A stretch of 64,000 bases of DNA from Silene latifolia (GCF_048544455.1 NC_133537.1:309541738-309605737); one strand, 5' to 3'. Counted from the first letter of the stretch, positions 24,101-35,021 are shown. Made by a program: numbers and translations. The notes: a model not told the origin generated them from the letters alone.

Positions 24101-24435
24101 ATCAAGGTAAAATTATGTTTAAGAGATCTAACATTTTCTTTGAACACACTATATATAATTATGATAATTGTTGTTTTACGTAACAACATTCAGTTTTACG
24201 TAGTTGTTGTAGGTTAAATAATTTACAAGACTCATAAAGGTCTGTCTCCGTTATTAAGGATTCATTTTGGTGAGCTGCACCATATTTACAAAGAAAGCGT
24301 TTTTTATTGAATTAAAAACCAATTTGTGTTTGCAACAATGAAAAAGCAAAGTACATATTATAAATAAATCACTTGATGTTATAAGTACTATTAAATGTCA
24401 AATTTTTACAGTAAAAGCACTAATAATTCTTCAAT

Positions 24436-24675
24436 TGTTAAGGAGCCAACCCATCACCAACGGATCTTTGAGGAGCAAATCAAGGCAACAATTCTTTATT
24501 GCCTAGTTTACATATTTTCTAGCTGTTGAGATTTATATTTACCATATTTGCTCATGTCTTTTCTCTTATAAATAGCAATTAGATCATTGTAATCAACACA
24601 AGTTTTCATAATCAATCAATATCAATTCATATTATTACCATATTCTATATGAAATATCAATATCAAAGTTTATTA
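24436..24675 (+). repeat. 5' LTR of the copia element
   Basis: It starts TGTTAAGGAGCC and ends GTTTATTA, directly abutting the primer binding site. It contains TATAAATAGC near 24577, a plausible promoter TATA box. Confidence 0.95.
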
Positions 24676-24690
24676 TGGTATCAGTAGATT
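24676..24690 (+). other. Primer binding site TGGTATCAG (tRNA-Met type)
   Basis: TGGTATCAG begins at the first base after the 5' LTR; the match to the usual site decays after nine bases. Confidence 0.85.
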
Positions 24691-24750
24691 AGTTTTTCTT
24701 TATCATATCTTTCCTCTGCATTTTTTTTTATTTTTCAAAACACCATCATC

Positions 24751-25719
24751 ATGCCTGGCAACGAAATTCTCAATCCTCCGGATTCAAACACATCGAACGC
24801 ACCACACTTCACGTATGTTCAAGTTGAAAATCCAGGAGCCAACATCACTCAAACCATTTTCAATGGCAACAACTATGACGAATGGTCCCGGGATTTTCAT
24901 CTCGCTTTGGTAGCAAAAGGCAAGGAGGGTTTTGTTGATGTCACAGTCACGAAACCCACGACTGGTAATATCGATTCCTGGCGGTCACAAAATGCTCTTG
25001 TGACGGCCTGGATTTTTAATTCCATCGATTATTCTTTACGAAACTCTATATCTCGTCGTCCCGATGCTAAACAGGTATGGCTTGATATTCGTTCTAGATT
25101 TTTTCAAAATAACGATGCTCGTATTTTTCGTCTTCAAGCCGATCTTATGGCTTGTCGACAACAATCAAACGAATCTATAATGAATTATTATGGCCGCCTT
25201 GTTAAGCTTTGGGATGATTTACAGGAAGCCGACCCTTTGGCTTCGTGTCCTTGTAATCCGTGCACCTGCACGTGGGTCTCGATTATTGATGAGCGTAGGG
25301 AGAGACAAAGGGTTCGGGAATTTCTTATGGGATTAGATGATAAGTATGATAATGCTCGTTCCCAACTCCTTGCTATCTCCCCTTTACCCAATCTTAATAT
25401 TATTTACAATTGCTTGTTGCAAGAAGAAAGCATGAGAGCGTTTAACACCAAAATCACTGCACAGCCCGAGACAATGGCATATGCTGCTCGGGTTCAGTCA
25501 CATCACCGCAAACAAGGGGAGGGCGTGACACCAAAGGACCACGACAACCTGACCCCAATGACCCTAGACCATGGTGTATTGCATGCCTTCGTCACGGCCA
25601 TCTTTATACTAGTTGCTTTCGCTATACCGGAAAGTGGCCTGATTATTGGGGCGATAGGCCAAGAGATCGTATATACATCAACGAAAAGATATGACATGAA
25701 TTGTAGTGCCCGATGTTGA
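24751..25719 (+). CDS. gag: copia gag (frameshifted after about residue 250)
   Basis: The start MPGNEILNPP lies 75 bases after the LTR. Residues 40-230 form the copia-type gag domain (FNGNNYDEWSRDFHLALVAK, IMNYYGRLVKLWDDLQ, REFLMGLDDKYDNARSQLL). The expected zinc knuckle is present downstream at about 25576-25620 as a C-x2-C-x4-H-x4-C set, but in another frame, so an indel lies around 25490-25570 and the last 70 residues of this open frame are out of register. Gag packages element RNA; the frameshift separates it from pol. Confidence 0.82.
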   Translation: MPGNEILNPPDSNTSNAPHFTYVQVENPGANITQTIFNGNNYDEWSRDFHLALVAKGKEGFVDVTVTKPTTGNIDSWRSQNALVTAWIFNSIDYSLRNSISRRPDAKQVWLDIRSRFFQNNDARIFRLQADLMACRQQSNESIMNYYGRLVKLWDDLQEADPLASCPCNPCTCTWVSIIDERRERQRVREFLMGLDDKYDNARSQLLAISPLPNLNIIYNCLLQEESMRAFNTKITAQPETMAYAARVQSHHRKQGEGVTPKDHDNLTPMTLDHGVLHAFVTAIFILVAFAIPESGLIIGAIGQEIVYTSTKRYDMNCSARC

Positions 25720-26607
25720 GGGGCGTGCCAGGTATGAGCAGCTAAAGAAGGGTGGTGCCGGCTCTTCCTCAAATCAGAGTAGCGGGCAGAGCAGCGGGCC
25801 TCGTATTAACATGATTGCAGGTACATCAGATGACAGTTGAACTTCAGGAAAGCTTGACGATCTTAATAGCCTATCTCCTAGTGCACTGAAAGATGTTCAC
25901 ATGCTACTTCAATCACGCAAGAGCAGCGGCTCCATAGAACATTTGAATGGTAATTCTATTTTTAATTTTACTTGGATAATTGATACCGGTGCAACCCATC
26001 ATATGTCGGGTTGTCGAAATTGTTTCATCAATTTACATACTATCCCACCTTTGTCCATGGGATTACTTAATGGCGATCTTACTATCGCTTCTCATATGGG
26101 TGATGTTCCTTTATCTTCCTCCTTAATTTTACGCAATGTATATTATGCGGATAAATTGAATTGTAATCTTATTTCCATCTCACAATTATTAGCTGATGAA
26201 TCCATTATAATTCAATTTTCTCATAATATATGTTTAATACAGGACCGTTCCTCGAGGATGACGATTGGAGCCGGTGAGCAAGTGAATGGCTTATATTACC
26301 TATCTGGTGTCCGTCATGAAACTCCTCGTATCCATACCATAAGCACATCGCAGCAACATGAGATTTGGCATAGGAGGTTGGGGCATCCCTCTTCTTCCGT
26401 TTTGAAATTTCTACCTTTTAACAATAATTGTGCTAAAACAATTTTTTCTAGCACTACATGTGATATTTGTTTAACAGCAAAACAAACCCGTTCCTCTTTT
26501 AATTTAAGTTTGAATAATGCGGACAATATTTTCGATTTAATACATTGTGACCTATGGGGTTCTTACGCTACTAATGCTTCTTGTGGCTCTCAATATTTTT
26601 TAACTAT
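25720..26607 (+). pseudogene. pol: copia protease and N-terminal integrase, interrupted
   Basis: The frame carrying IIDTGATHHMSG (25975-26010, protease active site DTGA) also contains the integrase zinc-binding segment with WHRRLGHPS and the later CDIC pair, and the start of the catalytic core (HCDLWG). A TGA at 25838-25840 lies upstream of the protease motif. The frame stops making copia sense at 26607, exactly where the nested LTR begins, and resumes at 35022 in phase. Confidence 0.88.
26603..26607. other. Target-site duplication ACTAT (left copy)
   Basis: ACTAT precedes the nested LTR here and follows the other LTR at 35022-35026, which marks the insertion point inside copia integrase. 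Confidence 0.95.
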
Positions 26608-26889
26608 TGATGCGTGCCATTTATATGATGTTTTACATCTCTTTTTACACGCATTTCAGAGCTCAATTGTGCCATATATGCCCATATTTCTCTATTTTCC
26701 TCTACTTTCGTGCTTTTATACTTTATTGCAGAAATGTGGAGAATTTAGCGGGAAATCAAGCCAAATCTGTTCCCGAGTAATCTGCATTGCAAATGACGTA
26801 AAGGAACTGCTTAAGGAACAAGCTTGGTGCGCGATCCAAGGGCTAAAGGACAAGTCCACGAGTTAAAAGAAGTCAAGCAAAATAGCTTT

Positions 26890-26991
26890 TAGTCGACCGA
26901 CCAGCTTATTCAATCGATCGACCAAGGCTCGGTTAAGCTACTGTTTGCTGACATTCAGTCGATCGACCAGCCTCTTCAGTCGATCGACCAG
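26890..26991. repeat. TCGATCGA palindrome cluster in 5' LTR (four copies)
   Basis: Four sites of the GTCGATCGAC family (one reads GTCGACCGAC) are spaced in two pairs. The corresponding sites of the 3' LTR (33811-33912) differ by several indels and substitutions. Confidence 0.9.
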
Positions 26992-27474
26992 ATTTCGATT
27001 CCAGACGAGATTTAGAAAGCCCGTGAAGTTTTAGGTTTTGGAATAGGTTGTTGCGTTAGTTCCTATATAACGTAACAGCAGCATATCGGAATTATCATCA
27101 GAGAATACATTAAGTTTCAGATCACAATAGTTTTAGATTATTTTCCGAGTAATTAGGGTTTGATATATCGACTTTTGCATTGGAATTTCTGCTCTTTCGT
27201 TCTTAATCTTTTCTCTTGAATTTCGGTATCTCTTCTGCCCTAGTATTCAGTTTATTATTTATTGCTTTTATTATTAGTATAGAATTGATAGTTAGCATTC
27301 CCAAGCCAATTATCGCTTCATCGTTGTTGTTATTTATCTTAAGTATGAATTCCGTAATAGTCATAAGTTTTATTGTTGTTTTTACCTTCGCCATGAGTAG
27401 CTAAATAGCTTGTGCTAGGATGTAGGCGATTTATGGCTAGGCGGCAATAGGTTAGACACGGACTGAACCCGCGT

Positions 27475-27513
27475 GTCAGTCGATCGACTGACATAGTTGG
27501 TCGATCGACTGAC
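27475..27513. repeat. GTCAGTCGATCGACTGAC palindrome pair in 5' LTR
   Basis: A perfect 18-bp palindrome is followed 9 bases later by GGTCGATCGACTGACC. In the 3' LTR the equivalent sites (34400-34440) are altered to GTCGATCGATCGAC forms. Confidence 0.9.
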
Positions 27514-28106
27514 CTTGTAAGGTTACCCTCGTTTTAATTGCTTTTAAACTTGTATTTAACGAATCGAATGCATGCGACCAGTTAGATACCTCTTTTGTGA
27601 CTGACCCATTAGACCGAAAGGTAGGGTAGGTTGCTTGACCGTCAATTAATTCGACTAAACCGTGCTAAGATCGAAAGATAGGTATAGTTTAGGCCATTAG
27701 TCGCTTTTCAGAACGAAAGTTAGTATTAGTGACATTAGGGACCTTTAGCGAGATCGAGAGATGCTAATTGTTAGGAGTGGACCGAGAGGACCTCTTATTT
27801 CCCGCCTTACTTGTGTTTATTTAGCATCGACCTAGTTTGATGCCGCCGAAAGCCGTAATGACCCGAATATCCTAGTACCTTTCTTTTATCTGTTTAAATC
27901 GTATTTTTAGTTTATTATCTTTGTTTGCTTTAGACTTAGACCAACTCAATTCAACCCCCATAATAGTTACCTTAGACTGATCATAGAACAACTAGAATTT
28001 ACAACTGCCTCCTTGTGGATCGACCCTGTTACCACTAGCCTAGGTTAGTCTTAATAGGAGTTTATAAATTTTATCTTTGGTACTCACAACGACGGGTATC
28101 AAATTT

Positions 28107-28124
28107 TGGCGCCGTTGCCGGGGA
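28107..28124 (+). other. Primer binding site TGGCGCCGTTGCCGGGGA (tRNA-Asp type)
   Basis: The site lies five bases after the 5' LTR. This sequence is characteristic of Athila-lineage elements. Confidence 0.92.
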
Positions 28125-28226
28125 GGCAATAGTCCTAATTTTAGTTGGTTTTATTTTTAGTCTTTCTTAGTTTAAGGGACTTCTGTTCCTTAAACTTTTC
28201 TTATATTCCTTGTGTAGTTTCTTCTT

Positions 28227-29902
28227 ATGCGCAGGTCACAGGGTGGAGAATTATTACCATTTGACTCTGAGATAGAGAAATCTTTGCGCGGGTTGAGACG
28301 AGCACGAAGGATATTGTCGACAGAGGAAGAGCTGAGTACTCTGTCAAGCTATCTCGAGCACGATCTGTTTGAAGAAGACCAACAGTCTTCACCCACCTCT
28401 TCGGCTGAAACAGTTACCTCTCCAGAAATCTCAGTCATGGCCGAGGAAGCAAGTATAGCTAGTTTTTCGGAGCCAACAGCCGCCGACTTGTACAAAGGGT
28501 TCGAATTACCAGGAGAAGCCAGGAAATTCGAACCAAAGCCTGCCTTCATTACTATGGTCGAGAGAAACCAGTTTGGGGAGCCGCAAATGAAGATGCTAAA
28601 CACATGGAGACTTTCATTGACATCTGCAGCGCTATTCCCCCTCCAATTTGGCGTGACCCAGGATCAAATCAAGGAGACCATGTTCATCTTTTCCCTTCGT
28701 GATGCCGCAAGGGAGTGGTATAGGGATTTGGACAAGACCGTTCGGAGATCACCGATTGGAATACACCGGCATTGGCGTTCTACAAGAAGTACTTCTCGCT
28801 TCAAGGACGATCGCCATTAGAGCTCAAATTACGGGCTTTAAACAAGGGCCGGATGAGAATTTCCACGAGGCGTGGGTCCGATTCAAGAAGTTGGTGCGGA
28901 CCATACCGCATCATGGGATTGCAAAGTGGAGTCTCAGGCAATCATTTCTACAATGGGTTGTACGACGATCGAGGGCCATTTTGGATCTTTGCGCCCAATG
29001 GAAGATTTGCTGAAAATTTAGGAGCAACCAAGGGGTGGAAGATCATTGATGATCTCGCTACCCACAAGGCCGAGTATGGGAATTCGAGAGGGAACCAGAG
29101 GAGAGCTGCTGAATCTTCCTCTGTTGCTCCACTTGAGGCTCTTACTGCAAGATTTGACAAGTATGAGCTAGGAGGAGCATCTAAAGGTGGGATATACCAG
29201 GTCAATGCTGTGTCAGACGGTCCCTTCGTCTGTGAAAGATGTGGAGTTGAGGGCCATGTCTCAAAGAATTGCCCTAGTCCCTTTGAATCCTGTGCTGCCT
29301 TTCAACACTATAGGCAGAACAACTCCTACTACGAGCCACCACATCCGAACTTGAGTTGGAGGAGCCAGAATGTCCAAAACCCAACTCAACCTCCGCCACA
29401 GCAGCAGCCGTATGTTCCGCCTCATCAAAAGCAACAGCAGTACCAGAAGCCTCCTTATGTGCCGCAAAGAAAGAACAATCACAAAATTTCGAGTTTTCCG
29501 AGCTCAAGAATCTCGCTAAAGGAGTCCCAAGCAAGAGAAGCCGGGATGAAGCTATTAGAGAGCCAAATCGCTCAATTGGCTAGTAAGAATAACACTCGAG
29601 CTCCCGGGCACTTACCCACTCAACCCGAACAAAAGGAGACCCTAAATGCCATCACATTGCGGAGCGGGTCCACCCTTGACGGTCCTGCTTTGATTGAGCA
29701 TGCTGTTGGGAAAGATGAGCCAGAAACAAGCAAAGAGAAAGCTTCAACGAACAAATCAAAGAAAAAGGAGTCTGCCAGGAATTTCATCGATCGATCGATA
29801 TCCCTAGTCGATCGATCGAAACACGGGTTCCGTGGAGCTTCGAATCGTGCAAACCATCCCGATCGATCGAGGGGGTGGTCGATCGACCACTATCATCGCT
29901 GA
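28227..29902 (+). pseudogene. gag: Athila-type gag, several frameshifts
   Basis: The start MRRSQGGELLPFDSE is at 28227. The gag core is spread over three frames: METFIDICSAI near 28600, VTQDQIKETMFIFSLRDAA at 28654-28710, then FKQGPDENFHEAWVRFKKL at 28840-28895, then FYNGLYDD near 28950 and onward to about 29902. At least three single-base indels are needed to connect them. The CCHC knuckle CERCGVEGHVSKNC is at 29231-29272, followed by a Gln/Pro-rich stretch. The end of the last open frame runs through a palindrome cluster (29785-29889), which is read as repeated DRS-containing peptides. Confidence 0.85.
29785..29889. repeat. TCGATCGA palindrome cluster between gag and protease
   Basis: Four CGATCGATCGA / GTCGATCGAC-type sites in two pairs lie within the open frame at the gag-protease junction. 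The integrase-less Athila-type element at 53649-63999 has a four-copy cluster of a different motif at the same position (60885-60960). Confidence 0.88.
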
Positions 29903-30329
29903 TATTGAAGAGTCTCGTCCTTTAATGCCAAATAATTTGCGAGACCACTTGTTTCGGGTACCACGATCCGAAGGTTTTAAAGCGGAACCGAGTCTTTGAT
30001 GGGTCGATCCGCTACGAAGTTCGACCCAATGACGGTTAATGGGTCTCATTTGAGACGGTCCGAGGAGGGGTCCAGCTTCAACAAAGAGAAGGTGACGGAC
30101 TTTCACCAAAGTCCAGGACGCGGCGCGCGCATTAGAGGAGAGGGCTAAGGTGCTCCTTACGGCCCCATATCCGGAGAGACTCGTGCCAACCAAGGAACGG
30201 GTATCCTTCAAGTAAATTTGAGAAAGTTATTCGTAGCTTAAATGTTCGGGTACCCTTTCTTGAGTTAGTTAACCAAGTGCCGGCGTACACTAAGTTTATG
30301 AAACAGATTATTGTCAAAGAAAAAATCAC

Positions 30330-30745
30330 TTGAACAAGTTCATACTGTTGCATTAACTAAAGAGTCTTGCTCTTACTTGTCTCACACTGCGCCCCATAAG
30401 TTAGAAGACCCGGCGCTTTTTCCGTCCTTGTAGCATAGGTACCTTTTCTATCGAAAAGGCTTTATGTGATCTAGGAGCTAGCATAAGTGTCATGCCCTTA
30501 AGCCTAGCTAGGAAGCTTAAACTGACCAGGTTTGCGATTGCGAGATGACATTCAGATGGTCGACCGATCCGCGGTCGAGCCCATAGGAGTCCTAGAGGAC
30601 ATACCCGTCCAAATAGGGAAGTTTTTCTTCCCGGTTGACTTTGTTGTCCTTGACATGCCTGAGGATGACCATATACCCATCATTTTGGGTAGACCATTTC
30701 GCACACCGCCGGTGCGGTCATCGACGTCGGTAAAGGTACCTTGAC
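30330..30745 (+). pseudogene. Athila-type aspartic protease, degenerate
   Basis: The active-site block LCDLGASISVMPLS lies at about 30461-30502, followed by DIQMVDRSAVEPIGVLEDIP and the C-terminal IILGRPF near 30680-30700. The pieces lie in two or more frames. This is the last retroviral-type domain found before the 3' region. Confidence 0.82.
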
Positions 30746-30982
30746 TTTCAAAGTGGGAAAGCACTCCCTGTTTTTGCCCCCGGTAGGCTAAGAAAAAGGA
30801 TCCCATGTGGCTGTCACCGTAACACGGTTTCGAAAAGAAATCGTACTTTGTGCTTCCCGAATCGATCGTTCCTATTACTACTATTCAGTATTAACCCCTC
30901 CGCCCCAGATTGGGAGCGAAAAGGAGGAAGAATTTGTTGTTTTAGATAATGCAGGAGCTGGTTTGGGAAGGAAGAGCGCCGG

Positions 30983-31273
30983 ATGCTCAGTGCGACAAAA
31001 CCCATCATTCAAAGAGGAGGTCTTGGATGCCTAAGTTATGGGACTGACGAGGAAGTGGAAGATGAGCCCGTCAAGGTGAAATGGGCAGATTTGGAGTCCG
31101 ACGATTCCGAGGAAGTCCTTGATTGGGGAGATGACGAAGCTGATCAGCTGATTTCCCCGACCGTTGAAGCTAAGAAGGGTGCAACTGATAATATGAGCAC
31201 CATTGAGGCTACCTCTAGTAGCCAGAAGCCGACGAAGTGGGCCATACCATGGTCCTTTTTGATCAACTATTAG
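30983..31273 (+). pseudogene. Acidic open frame downstream of Athila-type protease
   Basis: An open frame whose central part is strongly acidic (DEEVEDEPVKVKWADLESD, then SEEVLDWGDDEADQL). I do not recognise it. It probably represents the linker that follows protease in longer Athila elements, before the point where RT is missing; alternatively it is a small element-specific protein. Confidence 0.4.
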
Positions 31274-31514
31274 TTGATCAATTTTCGTTATAAACTTCAT
31301 TTTACTGCTTTCGAACTACTTTTTTTTTTATTGCTTTTGTGCGCGCGAAAACATCGCTTTTATTTCGTTTGATTAGGATTTTAAGTACTTTAGACTTTGC
31401 TTTGGGTTTTGCGCAATTTTGGGCGCGTACTATTGTGTTTTTTGCAGGTATTTAGAGCTTATTAGCTCAAATCATTGAGCAACTACGAAGAAATAAAACA
31501 CTGCAGCAGAGTTT

Positions 31515-31625
31515 TCAGTCTATCGACTGGTATCCTTGGTCGATCGATCGGGTTGCATGGGTTACAGAGCCTTCGTTCACGACCATCCGGTCGATCGACC
31601 GTCCCCTTTAGGTCGATCGATCGCG
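31515..31625. repeat. TCGATCGA palindrome cluster in 3' region (four copies)
   Basis: The sites CAGTCTATCGACTG, GGTCGATCGATCG, CGGTCGATCGACCG and GGTCGATCGATCG lie in two pairs. The third is a perfect 14-bp palindrome. Confidence 0.88.
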
Positions 31626-32685
31626 CCGGGCCGATACATTCTTTCACGACCTCTCCCCTGCTGTGTTTGGTCGATATGCGGACTTAAGGGAGTTTTCTAC
31701 TCCACTTTATTTTCCGTCGAATTGTCTATTTCTTCTTTTGTCTCATTTATGCACAATTTTTACGTTCCAAAATTGCTTTCTTCCGTCTTATGCGTGGTTT
31801 TGATTATTTTTCGTGCACTCTTGTTTAGCATCACTGCTGGCCTGAAACCTCCTAGCTCACGCAGTTTGGGAGGTTTCCTTTGTGCGCTTAAAGTCTTGTG
31901 AGTTCCCAAGTCTTTACTTTACGTCTTTGTTCTTATTTCCCTTTTTCTCGCAAACTCCCGTTTTCCATTTTTCTTCATTACATGATTTTGCACAATGGGG
32001 ACATTGTGCGATTTGGTTTGGGGAAGGGTTTTGCGTCGCATATCATTTGCTTGCATTCACGTTTACATTCTGTTTTGCATTGTTCATTTCACATATATAC
32101 AAAAATCAAAAAAAAAAAATTGAATAATTTCAAAAAAATTCCATAAAATGCACGTTTATTTTAGCATATAGGTCGAGTCGGAACGGTAGTATTTCTATGA
32201 TGATTTAGCATTTGCATCTGTTTTGCCTGAGCCTTGCTTGACTTACATGTTATTAGTAGAATCGTTAGTGCATATCTACGAGTTTTCGTTAAATTATTTT
32301 TTCGAGCCTGAGACTTGACTTTAATAATTGGCAAGCTACATCATATATTCTGAGTTTTTAGAGCTTATAACTGGTGACATTCATGACCAGTTCATCTAGG
32401 AATGTGAGTAGTACTCCTTATGAGACATGTTTCCTTAATTTGCATAATTATGAATTTGATCTACTTAATACCTGTATGCATTCGGTTTGTGGTTAGTTGA
32501 CACATGTGGTAGAGGTCCCCTTTTCTCATTTTACCCATAAGCTCCACATCTGCCAAAAATACCCCTTTTTGTCCTATTTACTACATACTACACATAGCCT
32601 GCCTTTGTCAAGCTAGTAGCTTAGTTTTTGGGATTGTTACGCGTTTTTGGTAGCAGTTGCTCATGTTTGAGATATTGTTGGGAAG

Positions 32686-32766
32686 ATGAAAAGATGGAAA
32701 GAAAAGAAAGAAAGAAAAGAAAAAAAAAGAAATGAAAATGAAAATAAGAAAAAAAAAAAAAAAGAA
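32686..32766 (+). repeat. Purine-rich tract in Athila 3' region
   Basis: About 80 bases are almost pure A/G with GAAA repeats on the element's sense strand, about 0.76 kb before the 3' LTR. The minus-strand Athila-type element has a matching tract at 56865-56939, about 0.67 kb before its 3' LTR. Confidence 0.85.
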
Positions 32767-32787
32767 GAGTTTCTGTACTGTTCAACG

Positions 32788-32824
32788 CAGTCGATCGACT
32801 GCTCATTCAGGTCGATCGACTGAC
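32788..32824. repeat. GTCGATCGAC palindrome pair beside purine tract
   Basis: CAGTCGATCGACTG and AGGTCGATCGACTG lie 20 bases after the purine tract. Confidence 0.88.
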
Positions 32825-33509
32825 GTGCGTGAAATAAGAAAAAGAAAGAGAAAAATCAATTCGCATACTTTATCCTGTATCTTTTGGCGATTTTTGCTCC
32901 CATGTTTCATTTATTTCTTATGGGGAGTTTTATTGATTTGATAGTTTGGAGATTGTGAGTTCTGTGCTCGTTATAGCACCGTTTCGTTCGATATTGAGCA
33001 AGAAGTTGGATGTTGTTACTTTGGTTCCGTTTTGGTACTAGCTTGATCACCTGTACCTCCACTTTACCATAAAATGTTTTGCCTCTTCTTACCCATACCT
33101 CACATTTCCATAATTATACCTCGGCATGTGTCAATGGTCATCTGTTTGGTTGGGATGCGTATGTACGGTCATAGAGGTCGTCTTCATAATTTATTGCTGG
33201 CATGTCTTCATAGGTCGTAGTTAGGTGAGAGTCACTACAAAATTAATTCTTTCTATCTTACAAATATATCACCCGTGCTTAATTGAGTGATTTGAGCGAC
33301 CCGCGAGAGTCCAATTTGATAAGTCTCTATAGTCAACAGTTAATAGATTTTTGACGACTTTGTAATTCGTTTGCATGATTCACATTACTAGTTGATTGTT
33401 GGTTGTGCATTAAATTGGTTCAGGCCCTACGCTTTGCGTTTCGCTCGAGTTTGAACTCGTTCCATTAGGTCATTAGATCGAGTCTAGTTCTTGCTTGGGG
33501 ACAAGCAAG

Positions 33510-33527
33510 GTTTGGTTTGGGGAGATT
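33510..33527 (+). other. Polypurine tract of the Athila-type derivative
   Basis: GGTTTGGTTTGGGGAGATT directly precedes the 3' LTR start. The minus-strand Athila-type element has the closely similar GGTTTGGTTTGGGGGAGTT at its 3' LTR. Confidence 0.85.
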
Positions 33528-33810
33528 TGATGCGTGCCATTTATATGATGTTTTACATCTCTTTTTACACGCATTTCAGAGCTCAATTGTGCCATATATG
33601 CCCATATTTCTCTATTTTCCTCTACTTTCGTGCTTTTATACTTTATTGCATAAATGTGGAGAATTTAGCGGGAAATCAAGCCAAATCTGTTCCCGAGTAA
33701 TCTGCATTGCAAATGACGTAAAGGAACCGCTTAAGGAACAAGCTTGGTGCGCGATCCAAGGGCTAAAGGACAAATCCACGAGTTAAAAGAAGTCAAAGCC
33801 AGCTTAGCTT

Positions 33811-33912
33811 AGCCGATCAACCGACCAGCTTATTCATGATCGATCGACCAAGGCTCGGTTTCTTAAGCTACTGTTTGTCGACATTCGATCGATCGACCAC
33901 CTCTTCATCGAT
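33811..33912. repeat. Palindrome cluster in 3' LTR, altered relative to 5' LTR
   Basis: This is the counterpart of 26890-26991. Sites read CGATCGATCGACC, CGATCGACCG and similar; flanking CAG/CTG arms present in the 5' LTR are largely missing. Confidence 0.85.
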
Positions 33913-34399
33913 CGACCGATTTCGATTCCAGACGAGATTTAGAAAGCCCGTGAAGTTTTAGGTTTTGGAATAGGTTGTTGCGTTAGTTCCTATATAACGT
34001 AACAGCAGCAATATCGGAATTATCATCAGAGAATACATTAAGTTTCAGATCACAATAGTTTTAGATTATTTTCCGAGTAATTAGGGTTTGATATATCGAC
34101 TTTTGCATTGGAATTTCTGCTCTTTCGTTCTTAATCTTTTCTCTTGAATTTCGGTATCTCTTCCGCCTAGTATTCAGTTTATTATTTATTGCTTTTATTA
34201 TTAGTATAGAATTGATAGTTAGCATTCCCAAGCCAATTATCGCTTCATCGTTGTTGTTATTTATCTTAAGTATGAATTCCGTAATAGTCATAAGTTTTAT
34301 TGTTGTTTTTACCTTCGCCATGAGTAGCTAAATAGCTTGTGCTAGGATGTAGGCGATTTATGGCTAGGCGGCAATAGGTTAGACACGGATGAACCAGCG

Positions 34400-34440
34400 T
34401 GTCGTCGATCGATCGACATAGTTGGTCGATCGATCGACCT
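34400..34440. repeat. Palindrome pair in 3' LTR, altered relative to 5' LTR
   Basis: This is the counterpart of 27475-27513. Both sites read GTCGATCGATCGAC, itself a perfect palindrome, instead of the AGTCGATCGACT form. Confidence 0.88.
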
Positions 34441-35021
34441 TGTAAGGTTACCCTCGTTTTAATTGCTTTTAAACTTGTATTTAACGAATCGAATGCATGC
34501 GACCAGTTAGATACCTCTTTTGTGACTGACCCATTAGACCGAAAGGTAGGGTAGGTTGCTTGACCGTCAATTAATTCGACTAAACTGTGCTAAGATCGAA
34601 AGATAGGTATAGTTTAGGCCATTAGTCGCCAGACGAAAGTTAGTATTAGTGACATTAGGGACCTTTAGCGAGATCGAGAGATGCTAATTGTTAGGAGTGG
34701 ACCGAGAGGACCTCTTATTTCCCGCCTTACTTGTGTTTATTTCAGACCGACCTAGTTTCTTTGCCGCCGAAGTCGTAATGACCCGAATATCCTAGTACCT
34801 TTCTTTTATCTGTTTAAATCGTATTTTTAGTTTATTATCTTTGTTTGCTTTAGACTTAGACCAACTCAATTCAACCCCCATAATAGTTACCTTAGACTGA
34901 TCATAGAACAACTAGAATTTACAACTGCCTCCTTGTGGATCGACCCTGTTACCACTAGCCTAGGTTAGTCTTAATAGGAGTTTATAAATTTTATCTTTGG
35001 TACTCACAACGACGGGTATCA

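Larger units (their letters stand above)
19473..24435. other. AT-rich intergenic DNA, no gene recognised
   Basis: This is about 5 kb of AT-rich sequence without a supported coding region. It contains a Helitron-type 3' terminus at 20301-20330 and a short tandem repeat at 21005-21157. The short open frames have no family motif. Confidence 0.6.
26608..28101 (+). repeat. 5' LTR of the Athila-type derivative
   Basis: 1494 bp with TG...CA ends. Palindrome clusters lie at 26890-26991 and 27475-27513, the latter including the perfect 18-bp palindrome GTCAGTCGATCGACTGAC at 27475-27492. TATATAACG near 27063 is a possible promoter element. Confidence 0.95.
31274..33509 (+). other. 3' untranslated region of the Athila-type derivative
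   Basis: About 2.2 kb with no domain. It holds palindrome clusters at 31515-31625 and 32788-32824 and a purine-rich tract at 32686-32766, and ends in the polypurine tract next to the LTR. Confidence 0.7.
26608..35021 (+). mobile_element. Athila-type gypsy derivative with gag and protease only, nested in copia
   Basis: LTRs of 1494 bp (26608-28101 and 33528-35021) start TGATGCGTGCC and end GGGTATCA and are flanked by ACTAT. The primer binding site is the Athila tRNA-Asp type. Internally there are gag with a CCHC knuckle and a protease, but between the protease (about 30740) and the 3' LTR I find no RT, RNase H or integrase motif in any frame. It is a non-autonomous gag-carrying derivative, and younger than the copia host that it interrupts. 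Confidence 0.92.
33528..35021 (+). repeat. 3' LTR of the Athila-type derivative
   Basis: 1494 bp, starting TGATGCGTGCC and ending GGGTATCA. Compared by eye with the 5' LTR it shows only about half a dozen scattered point differences but many clustered differences at and near the palindromes (33811-33912, 34400-34440) and at two other short patches (about 34625-34640, 34740-34775). Confidence 0.95.

Noticed and set aside
26608-26866. Extension of the copia integrase frame past 26607
   Set aside because: The codons after 26607 are LTR sequence of the nested element, identical to the start of the LTR at 33528, so the apparent protein is a chimera.
27216-27404. Short open frames in the Athila LTRs encoding hydrophobic peptides (also near 34061-34321)
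   Set aside because: They lie in LTR sequence, differ between the two LTRs by frame-changing indels and have no known counterpart.
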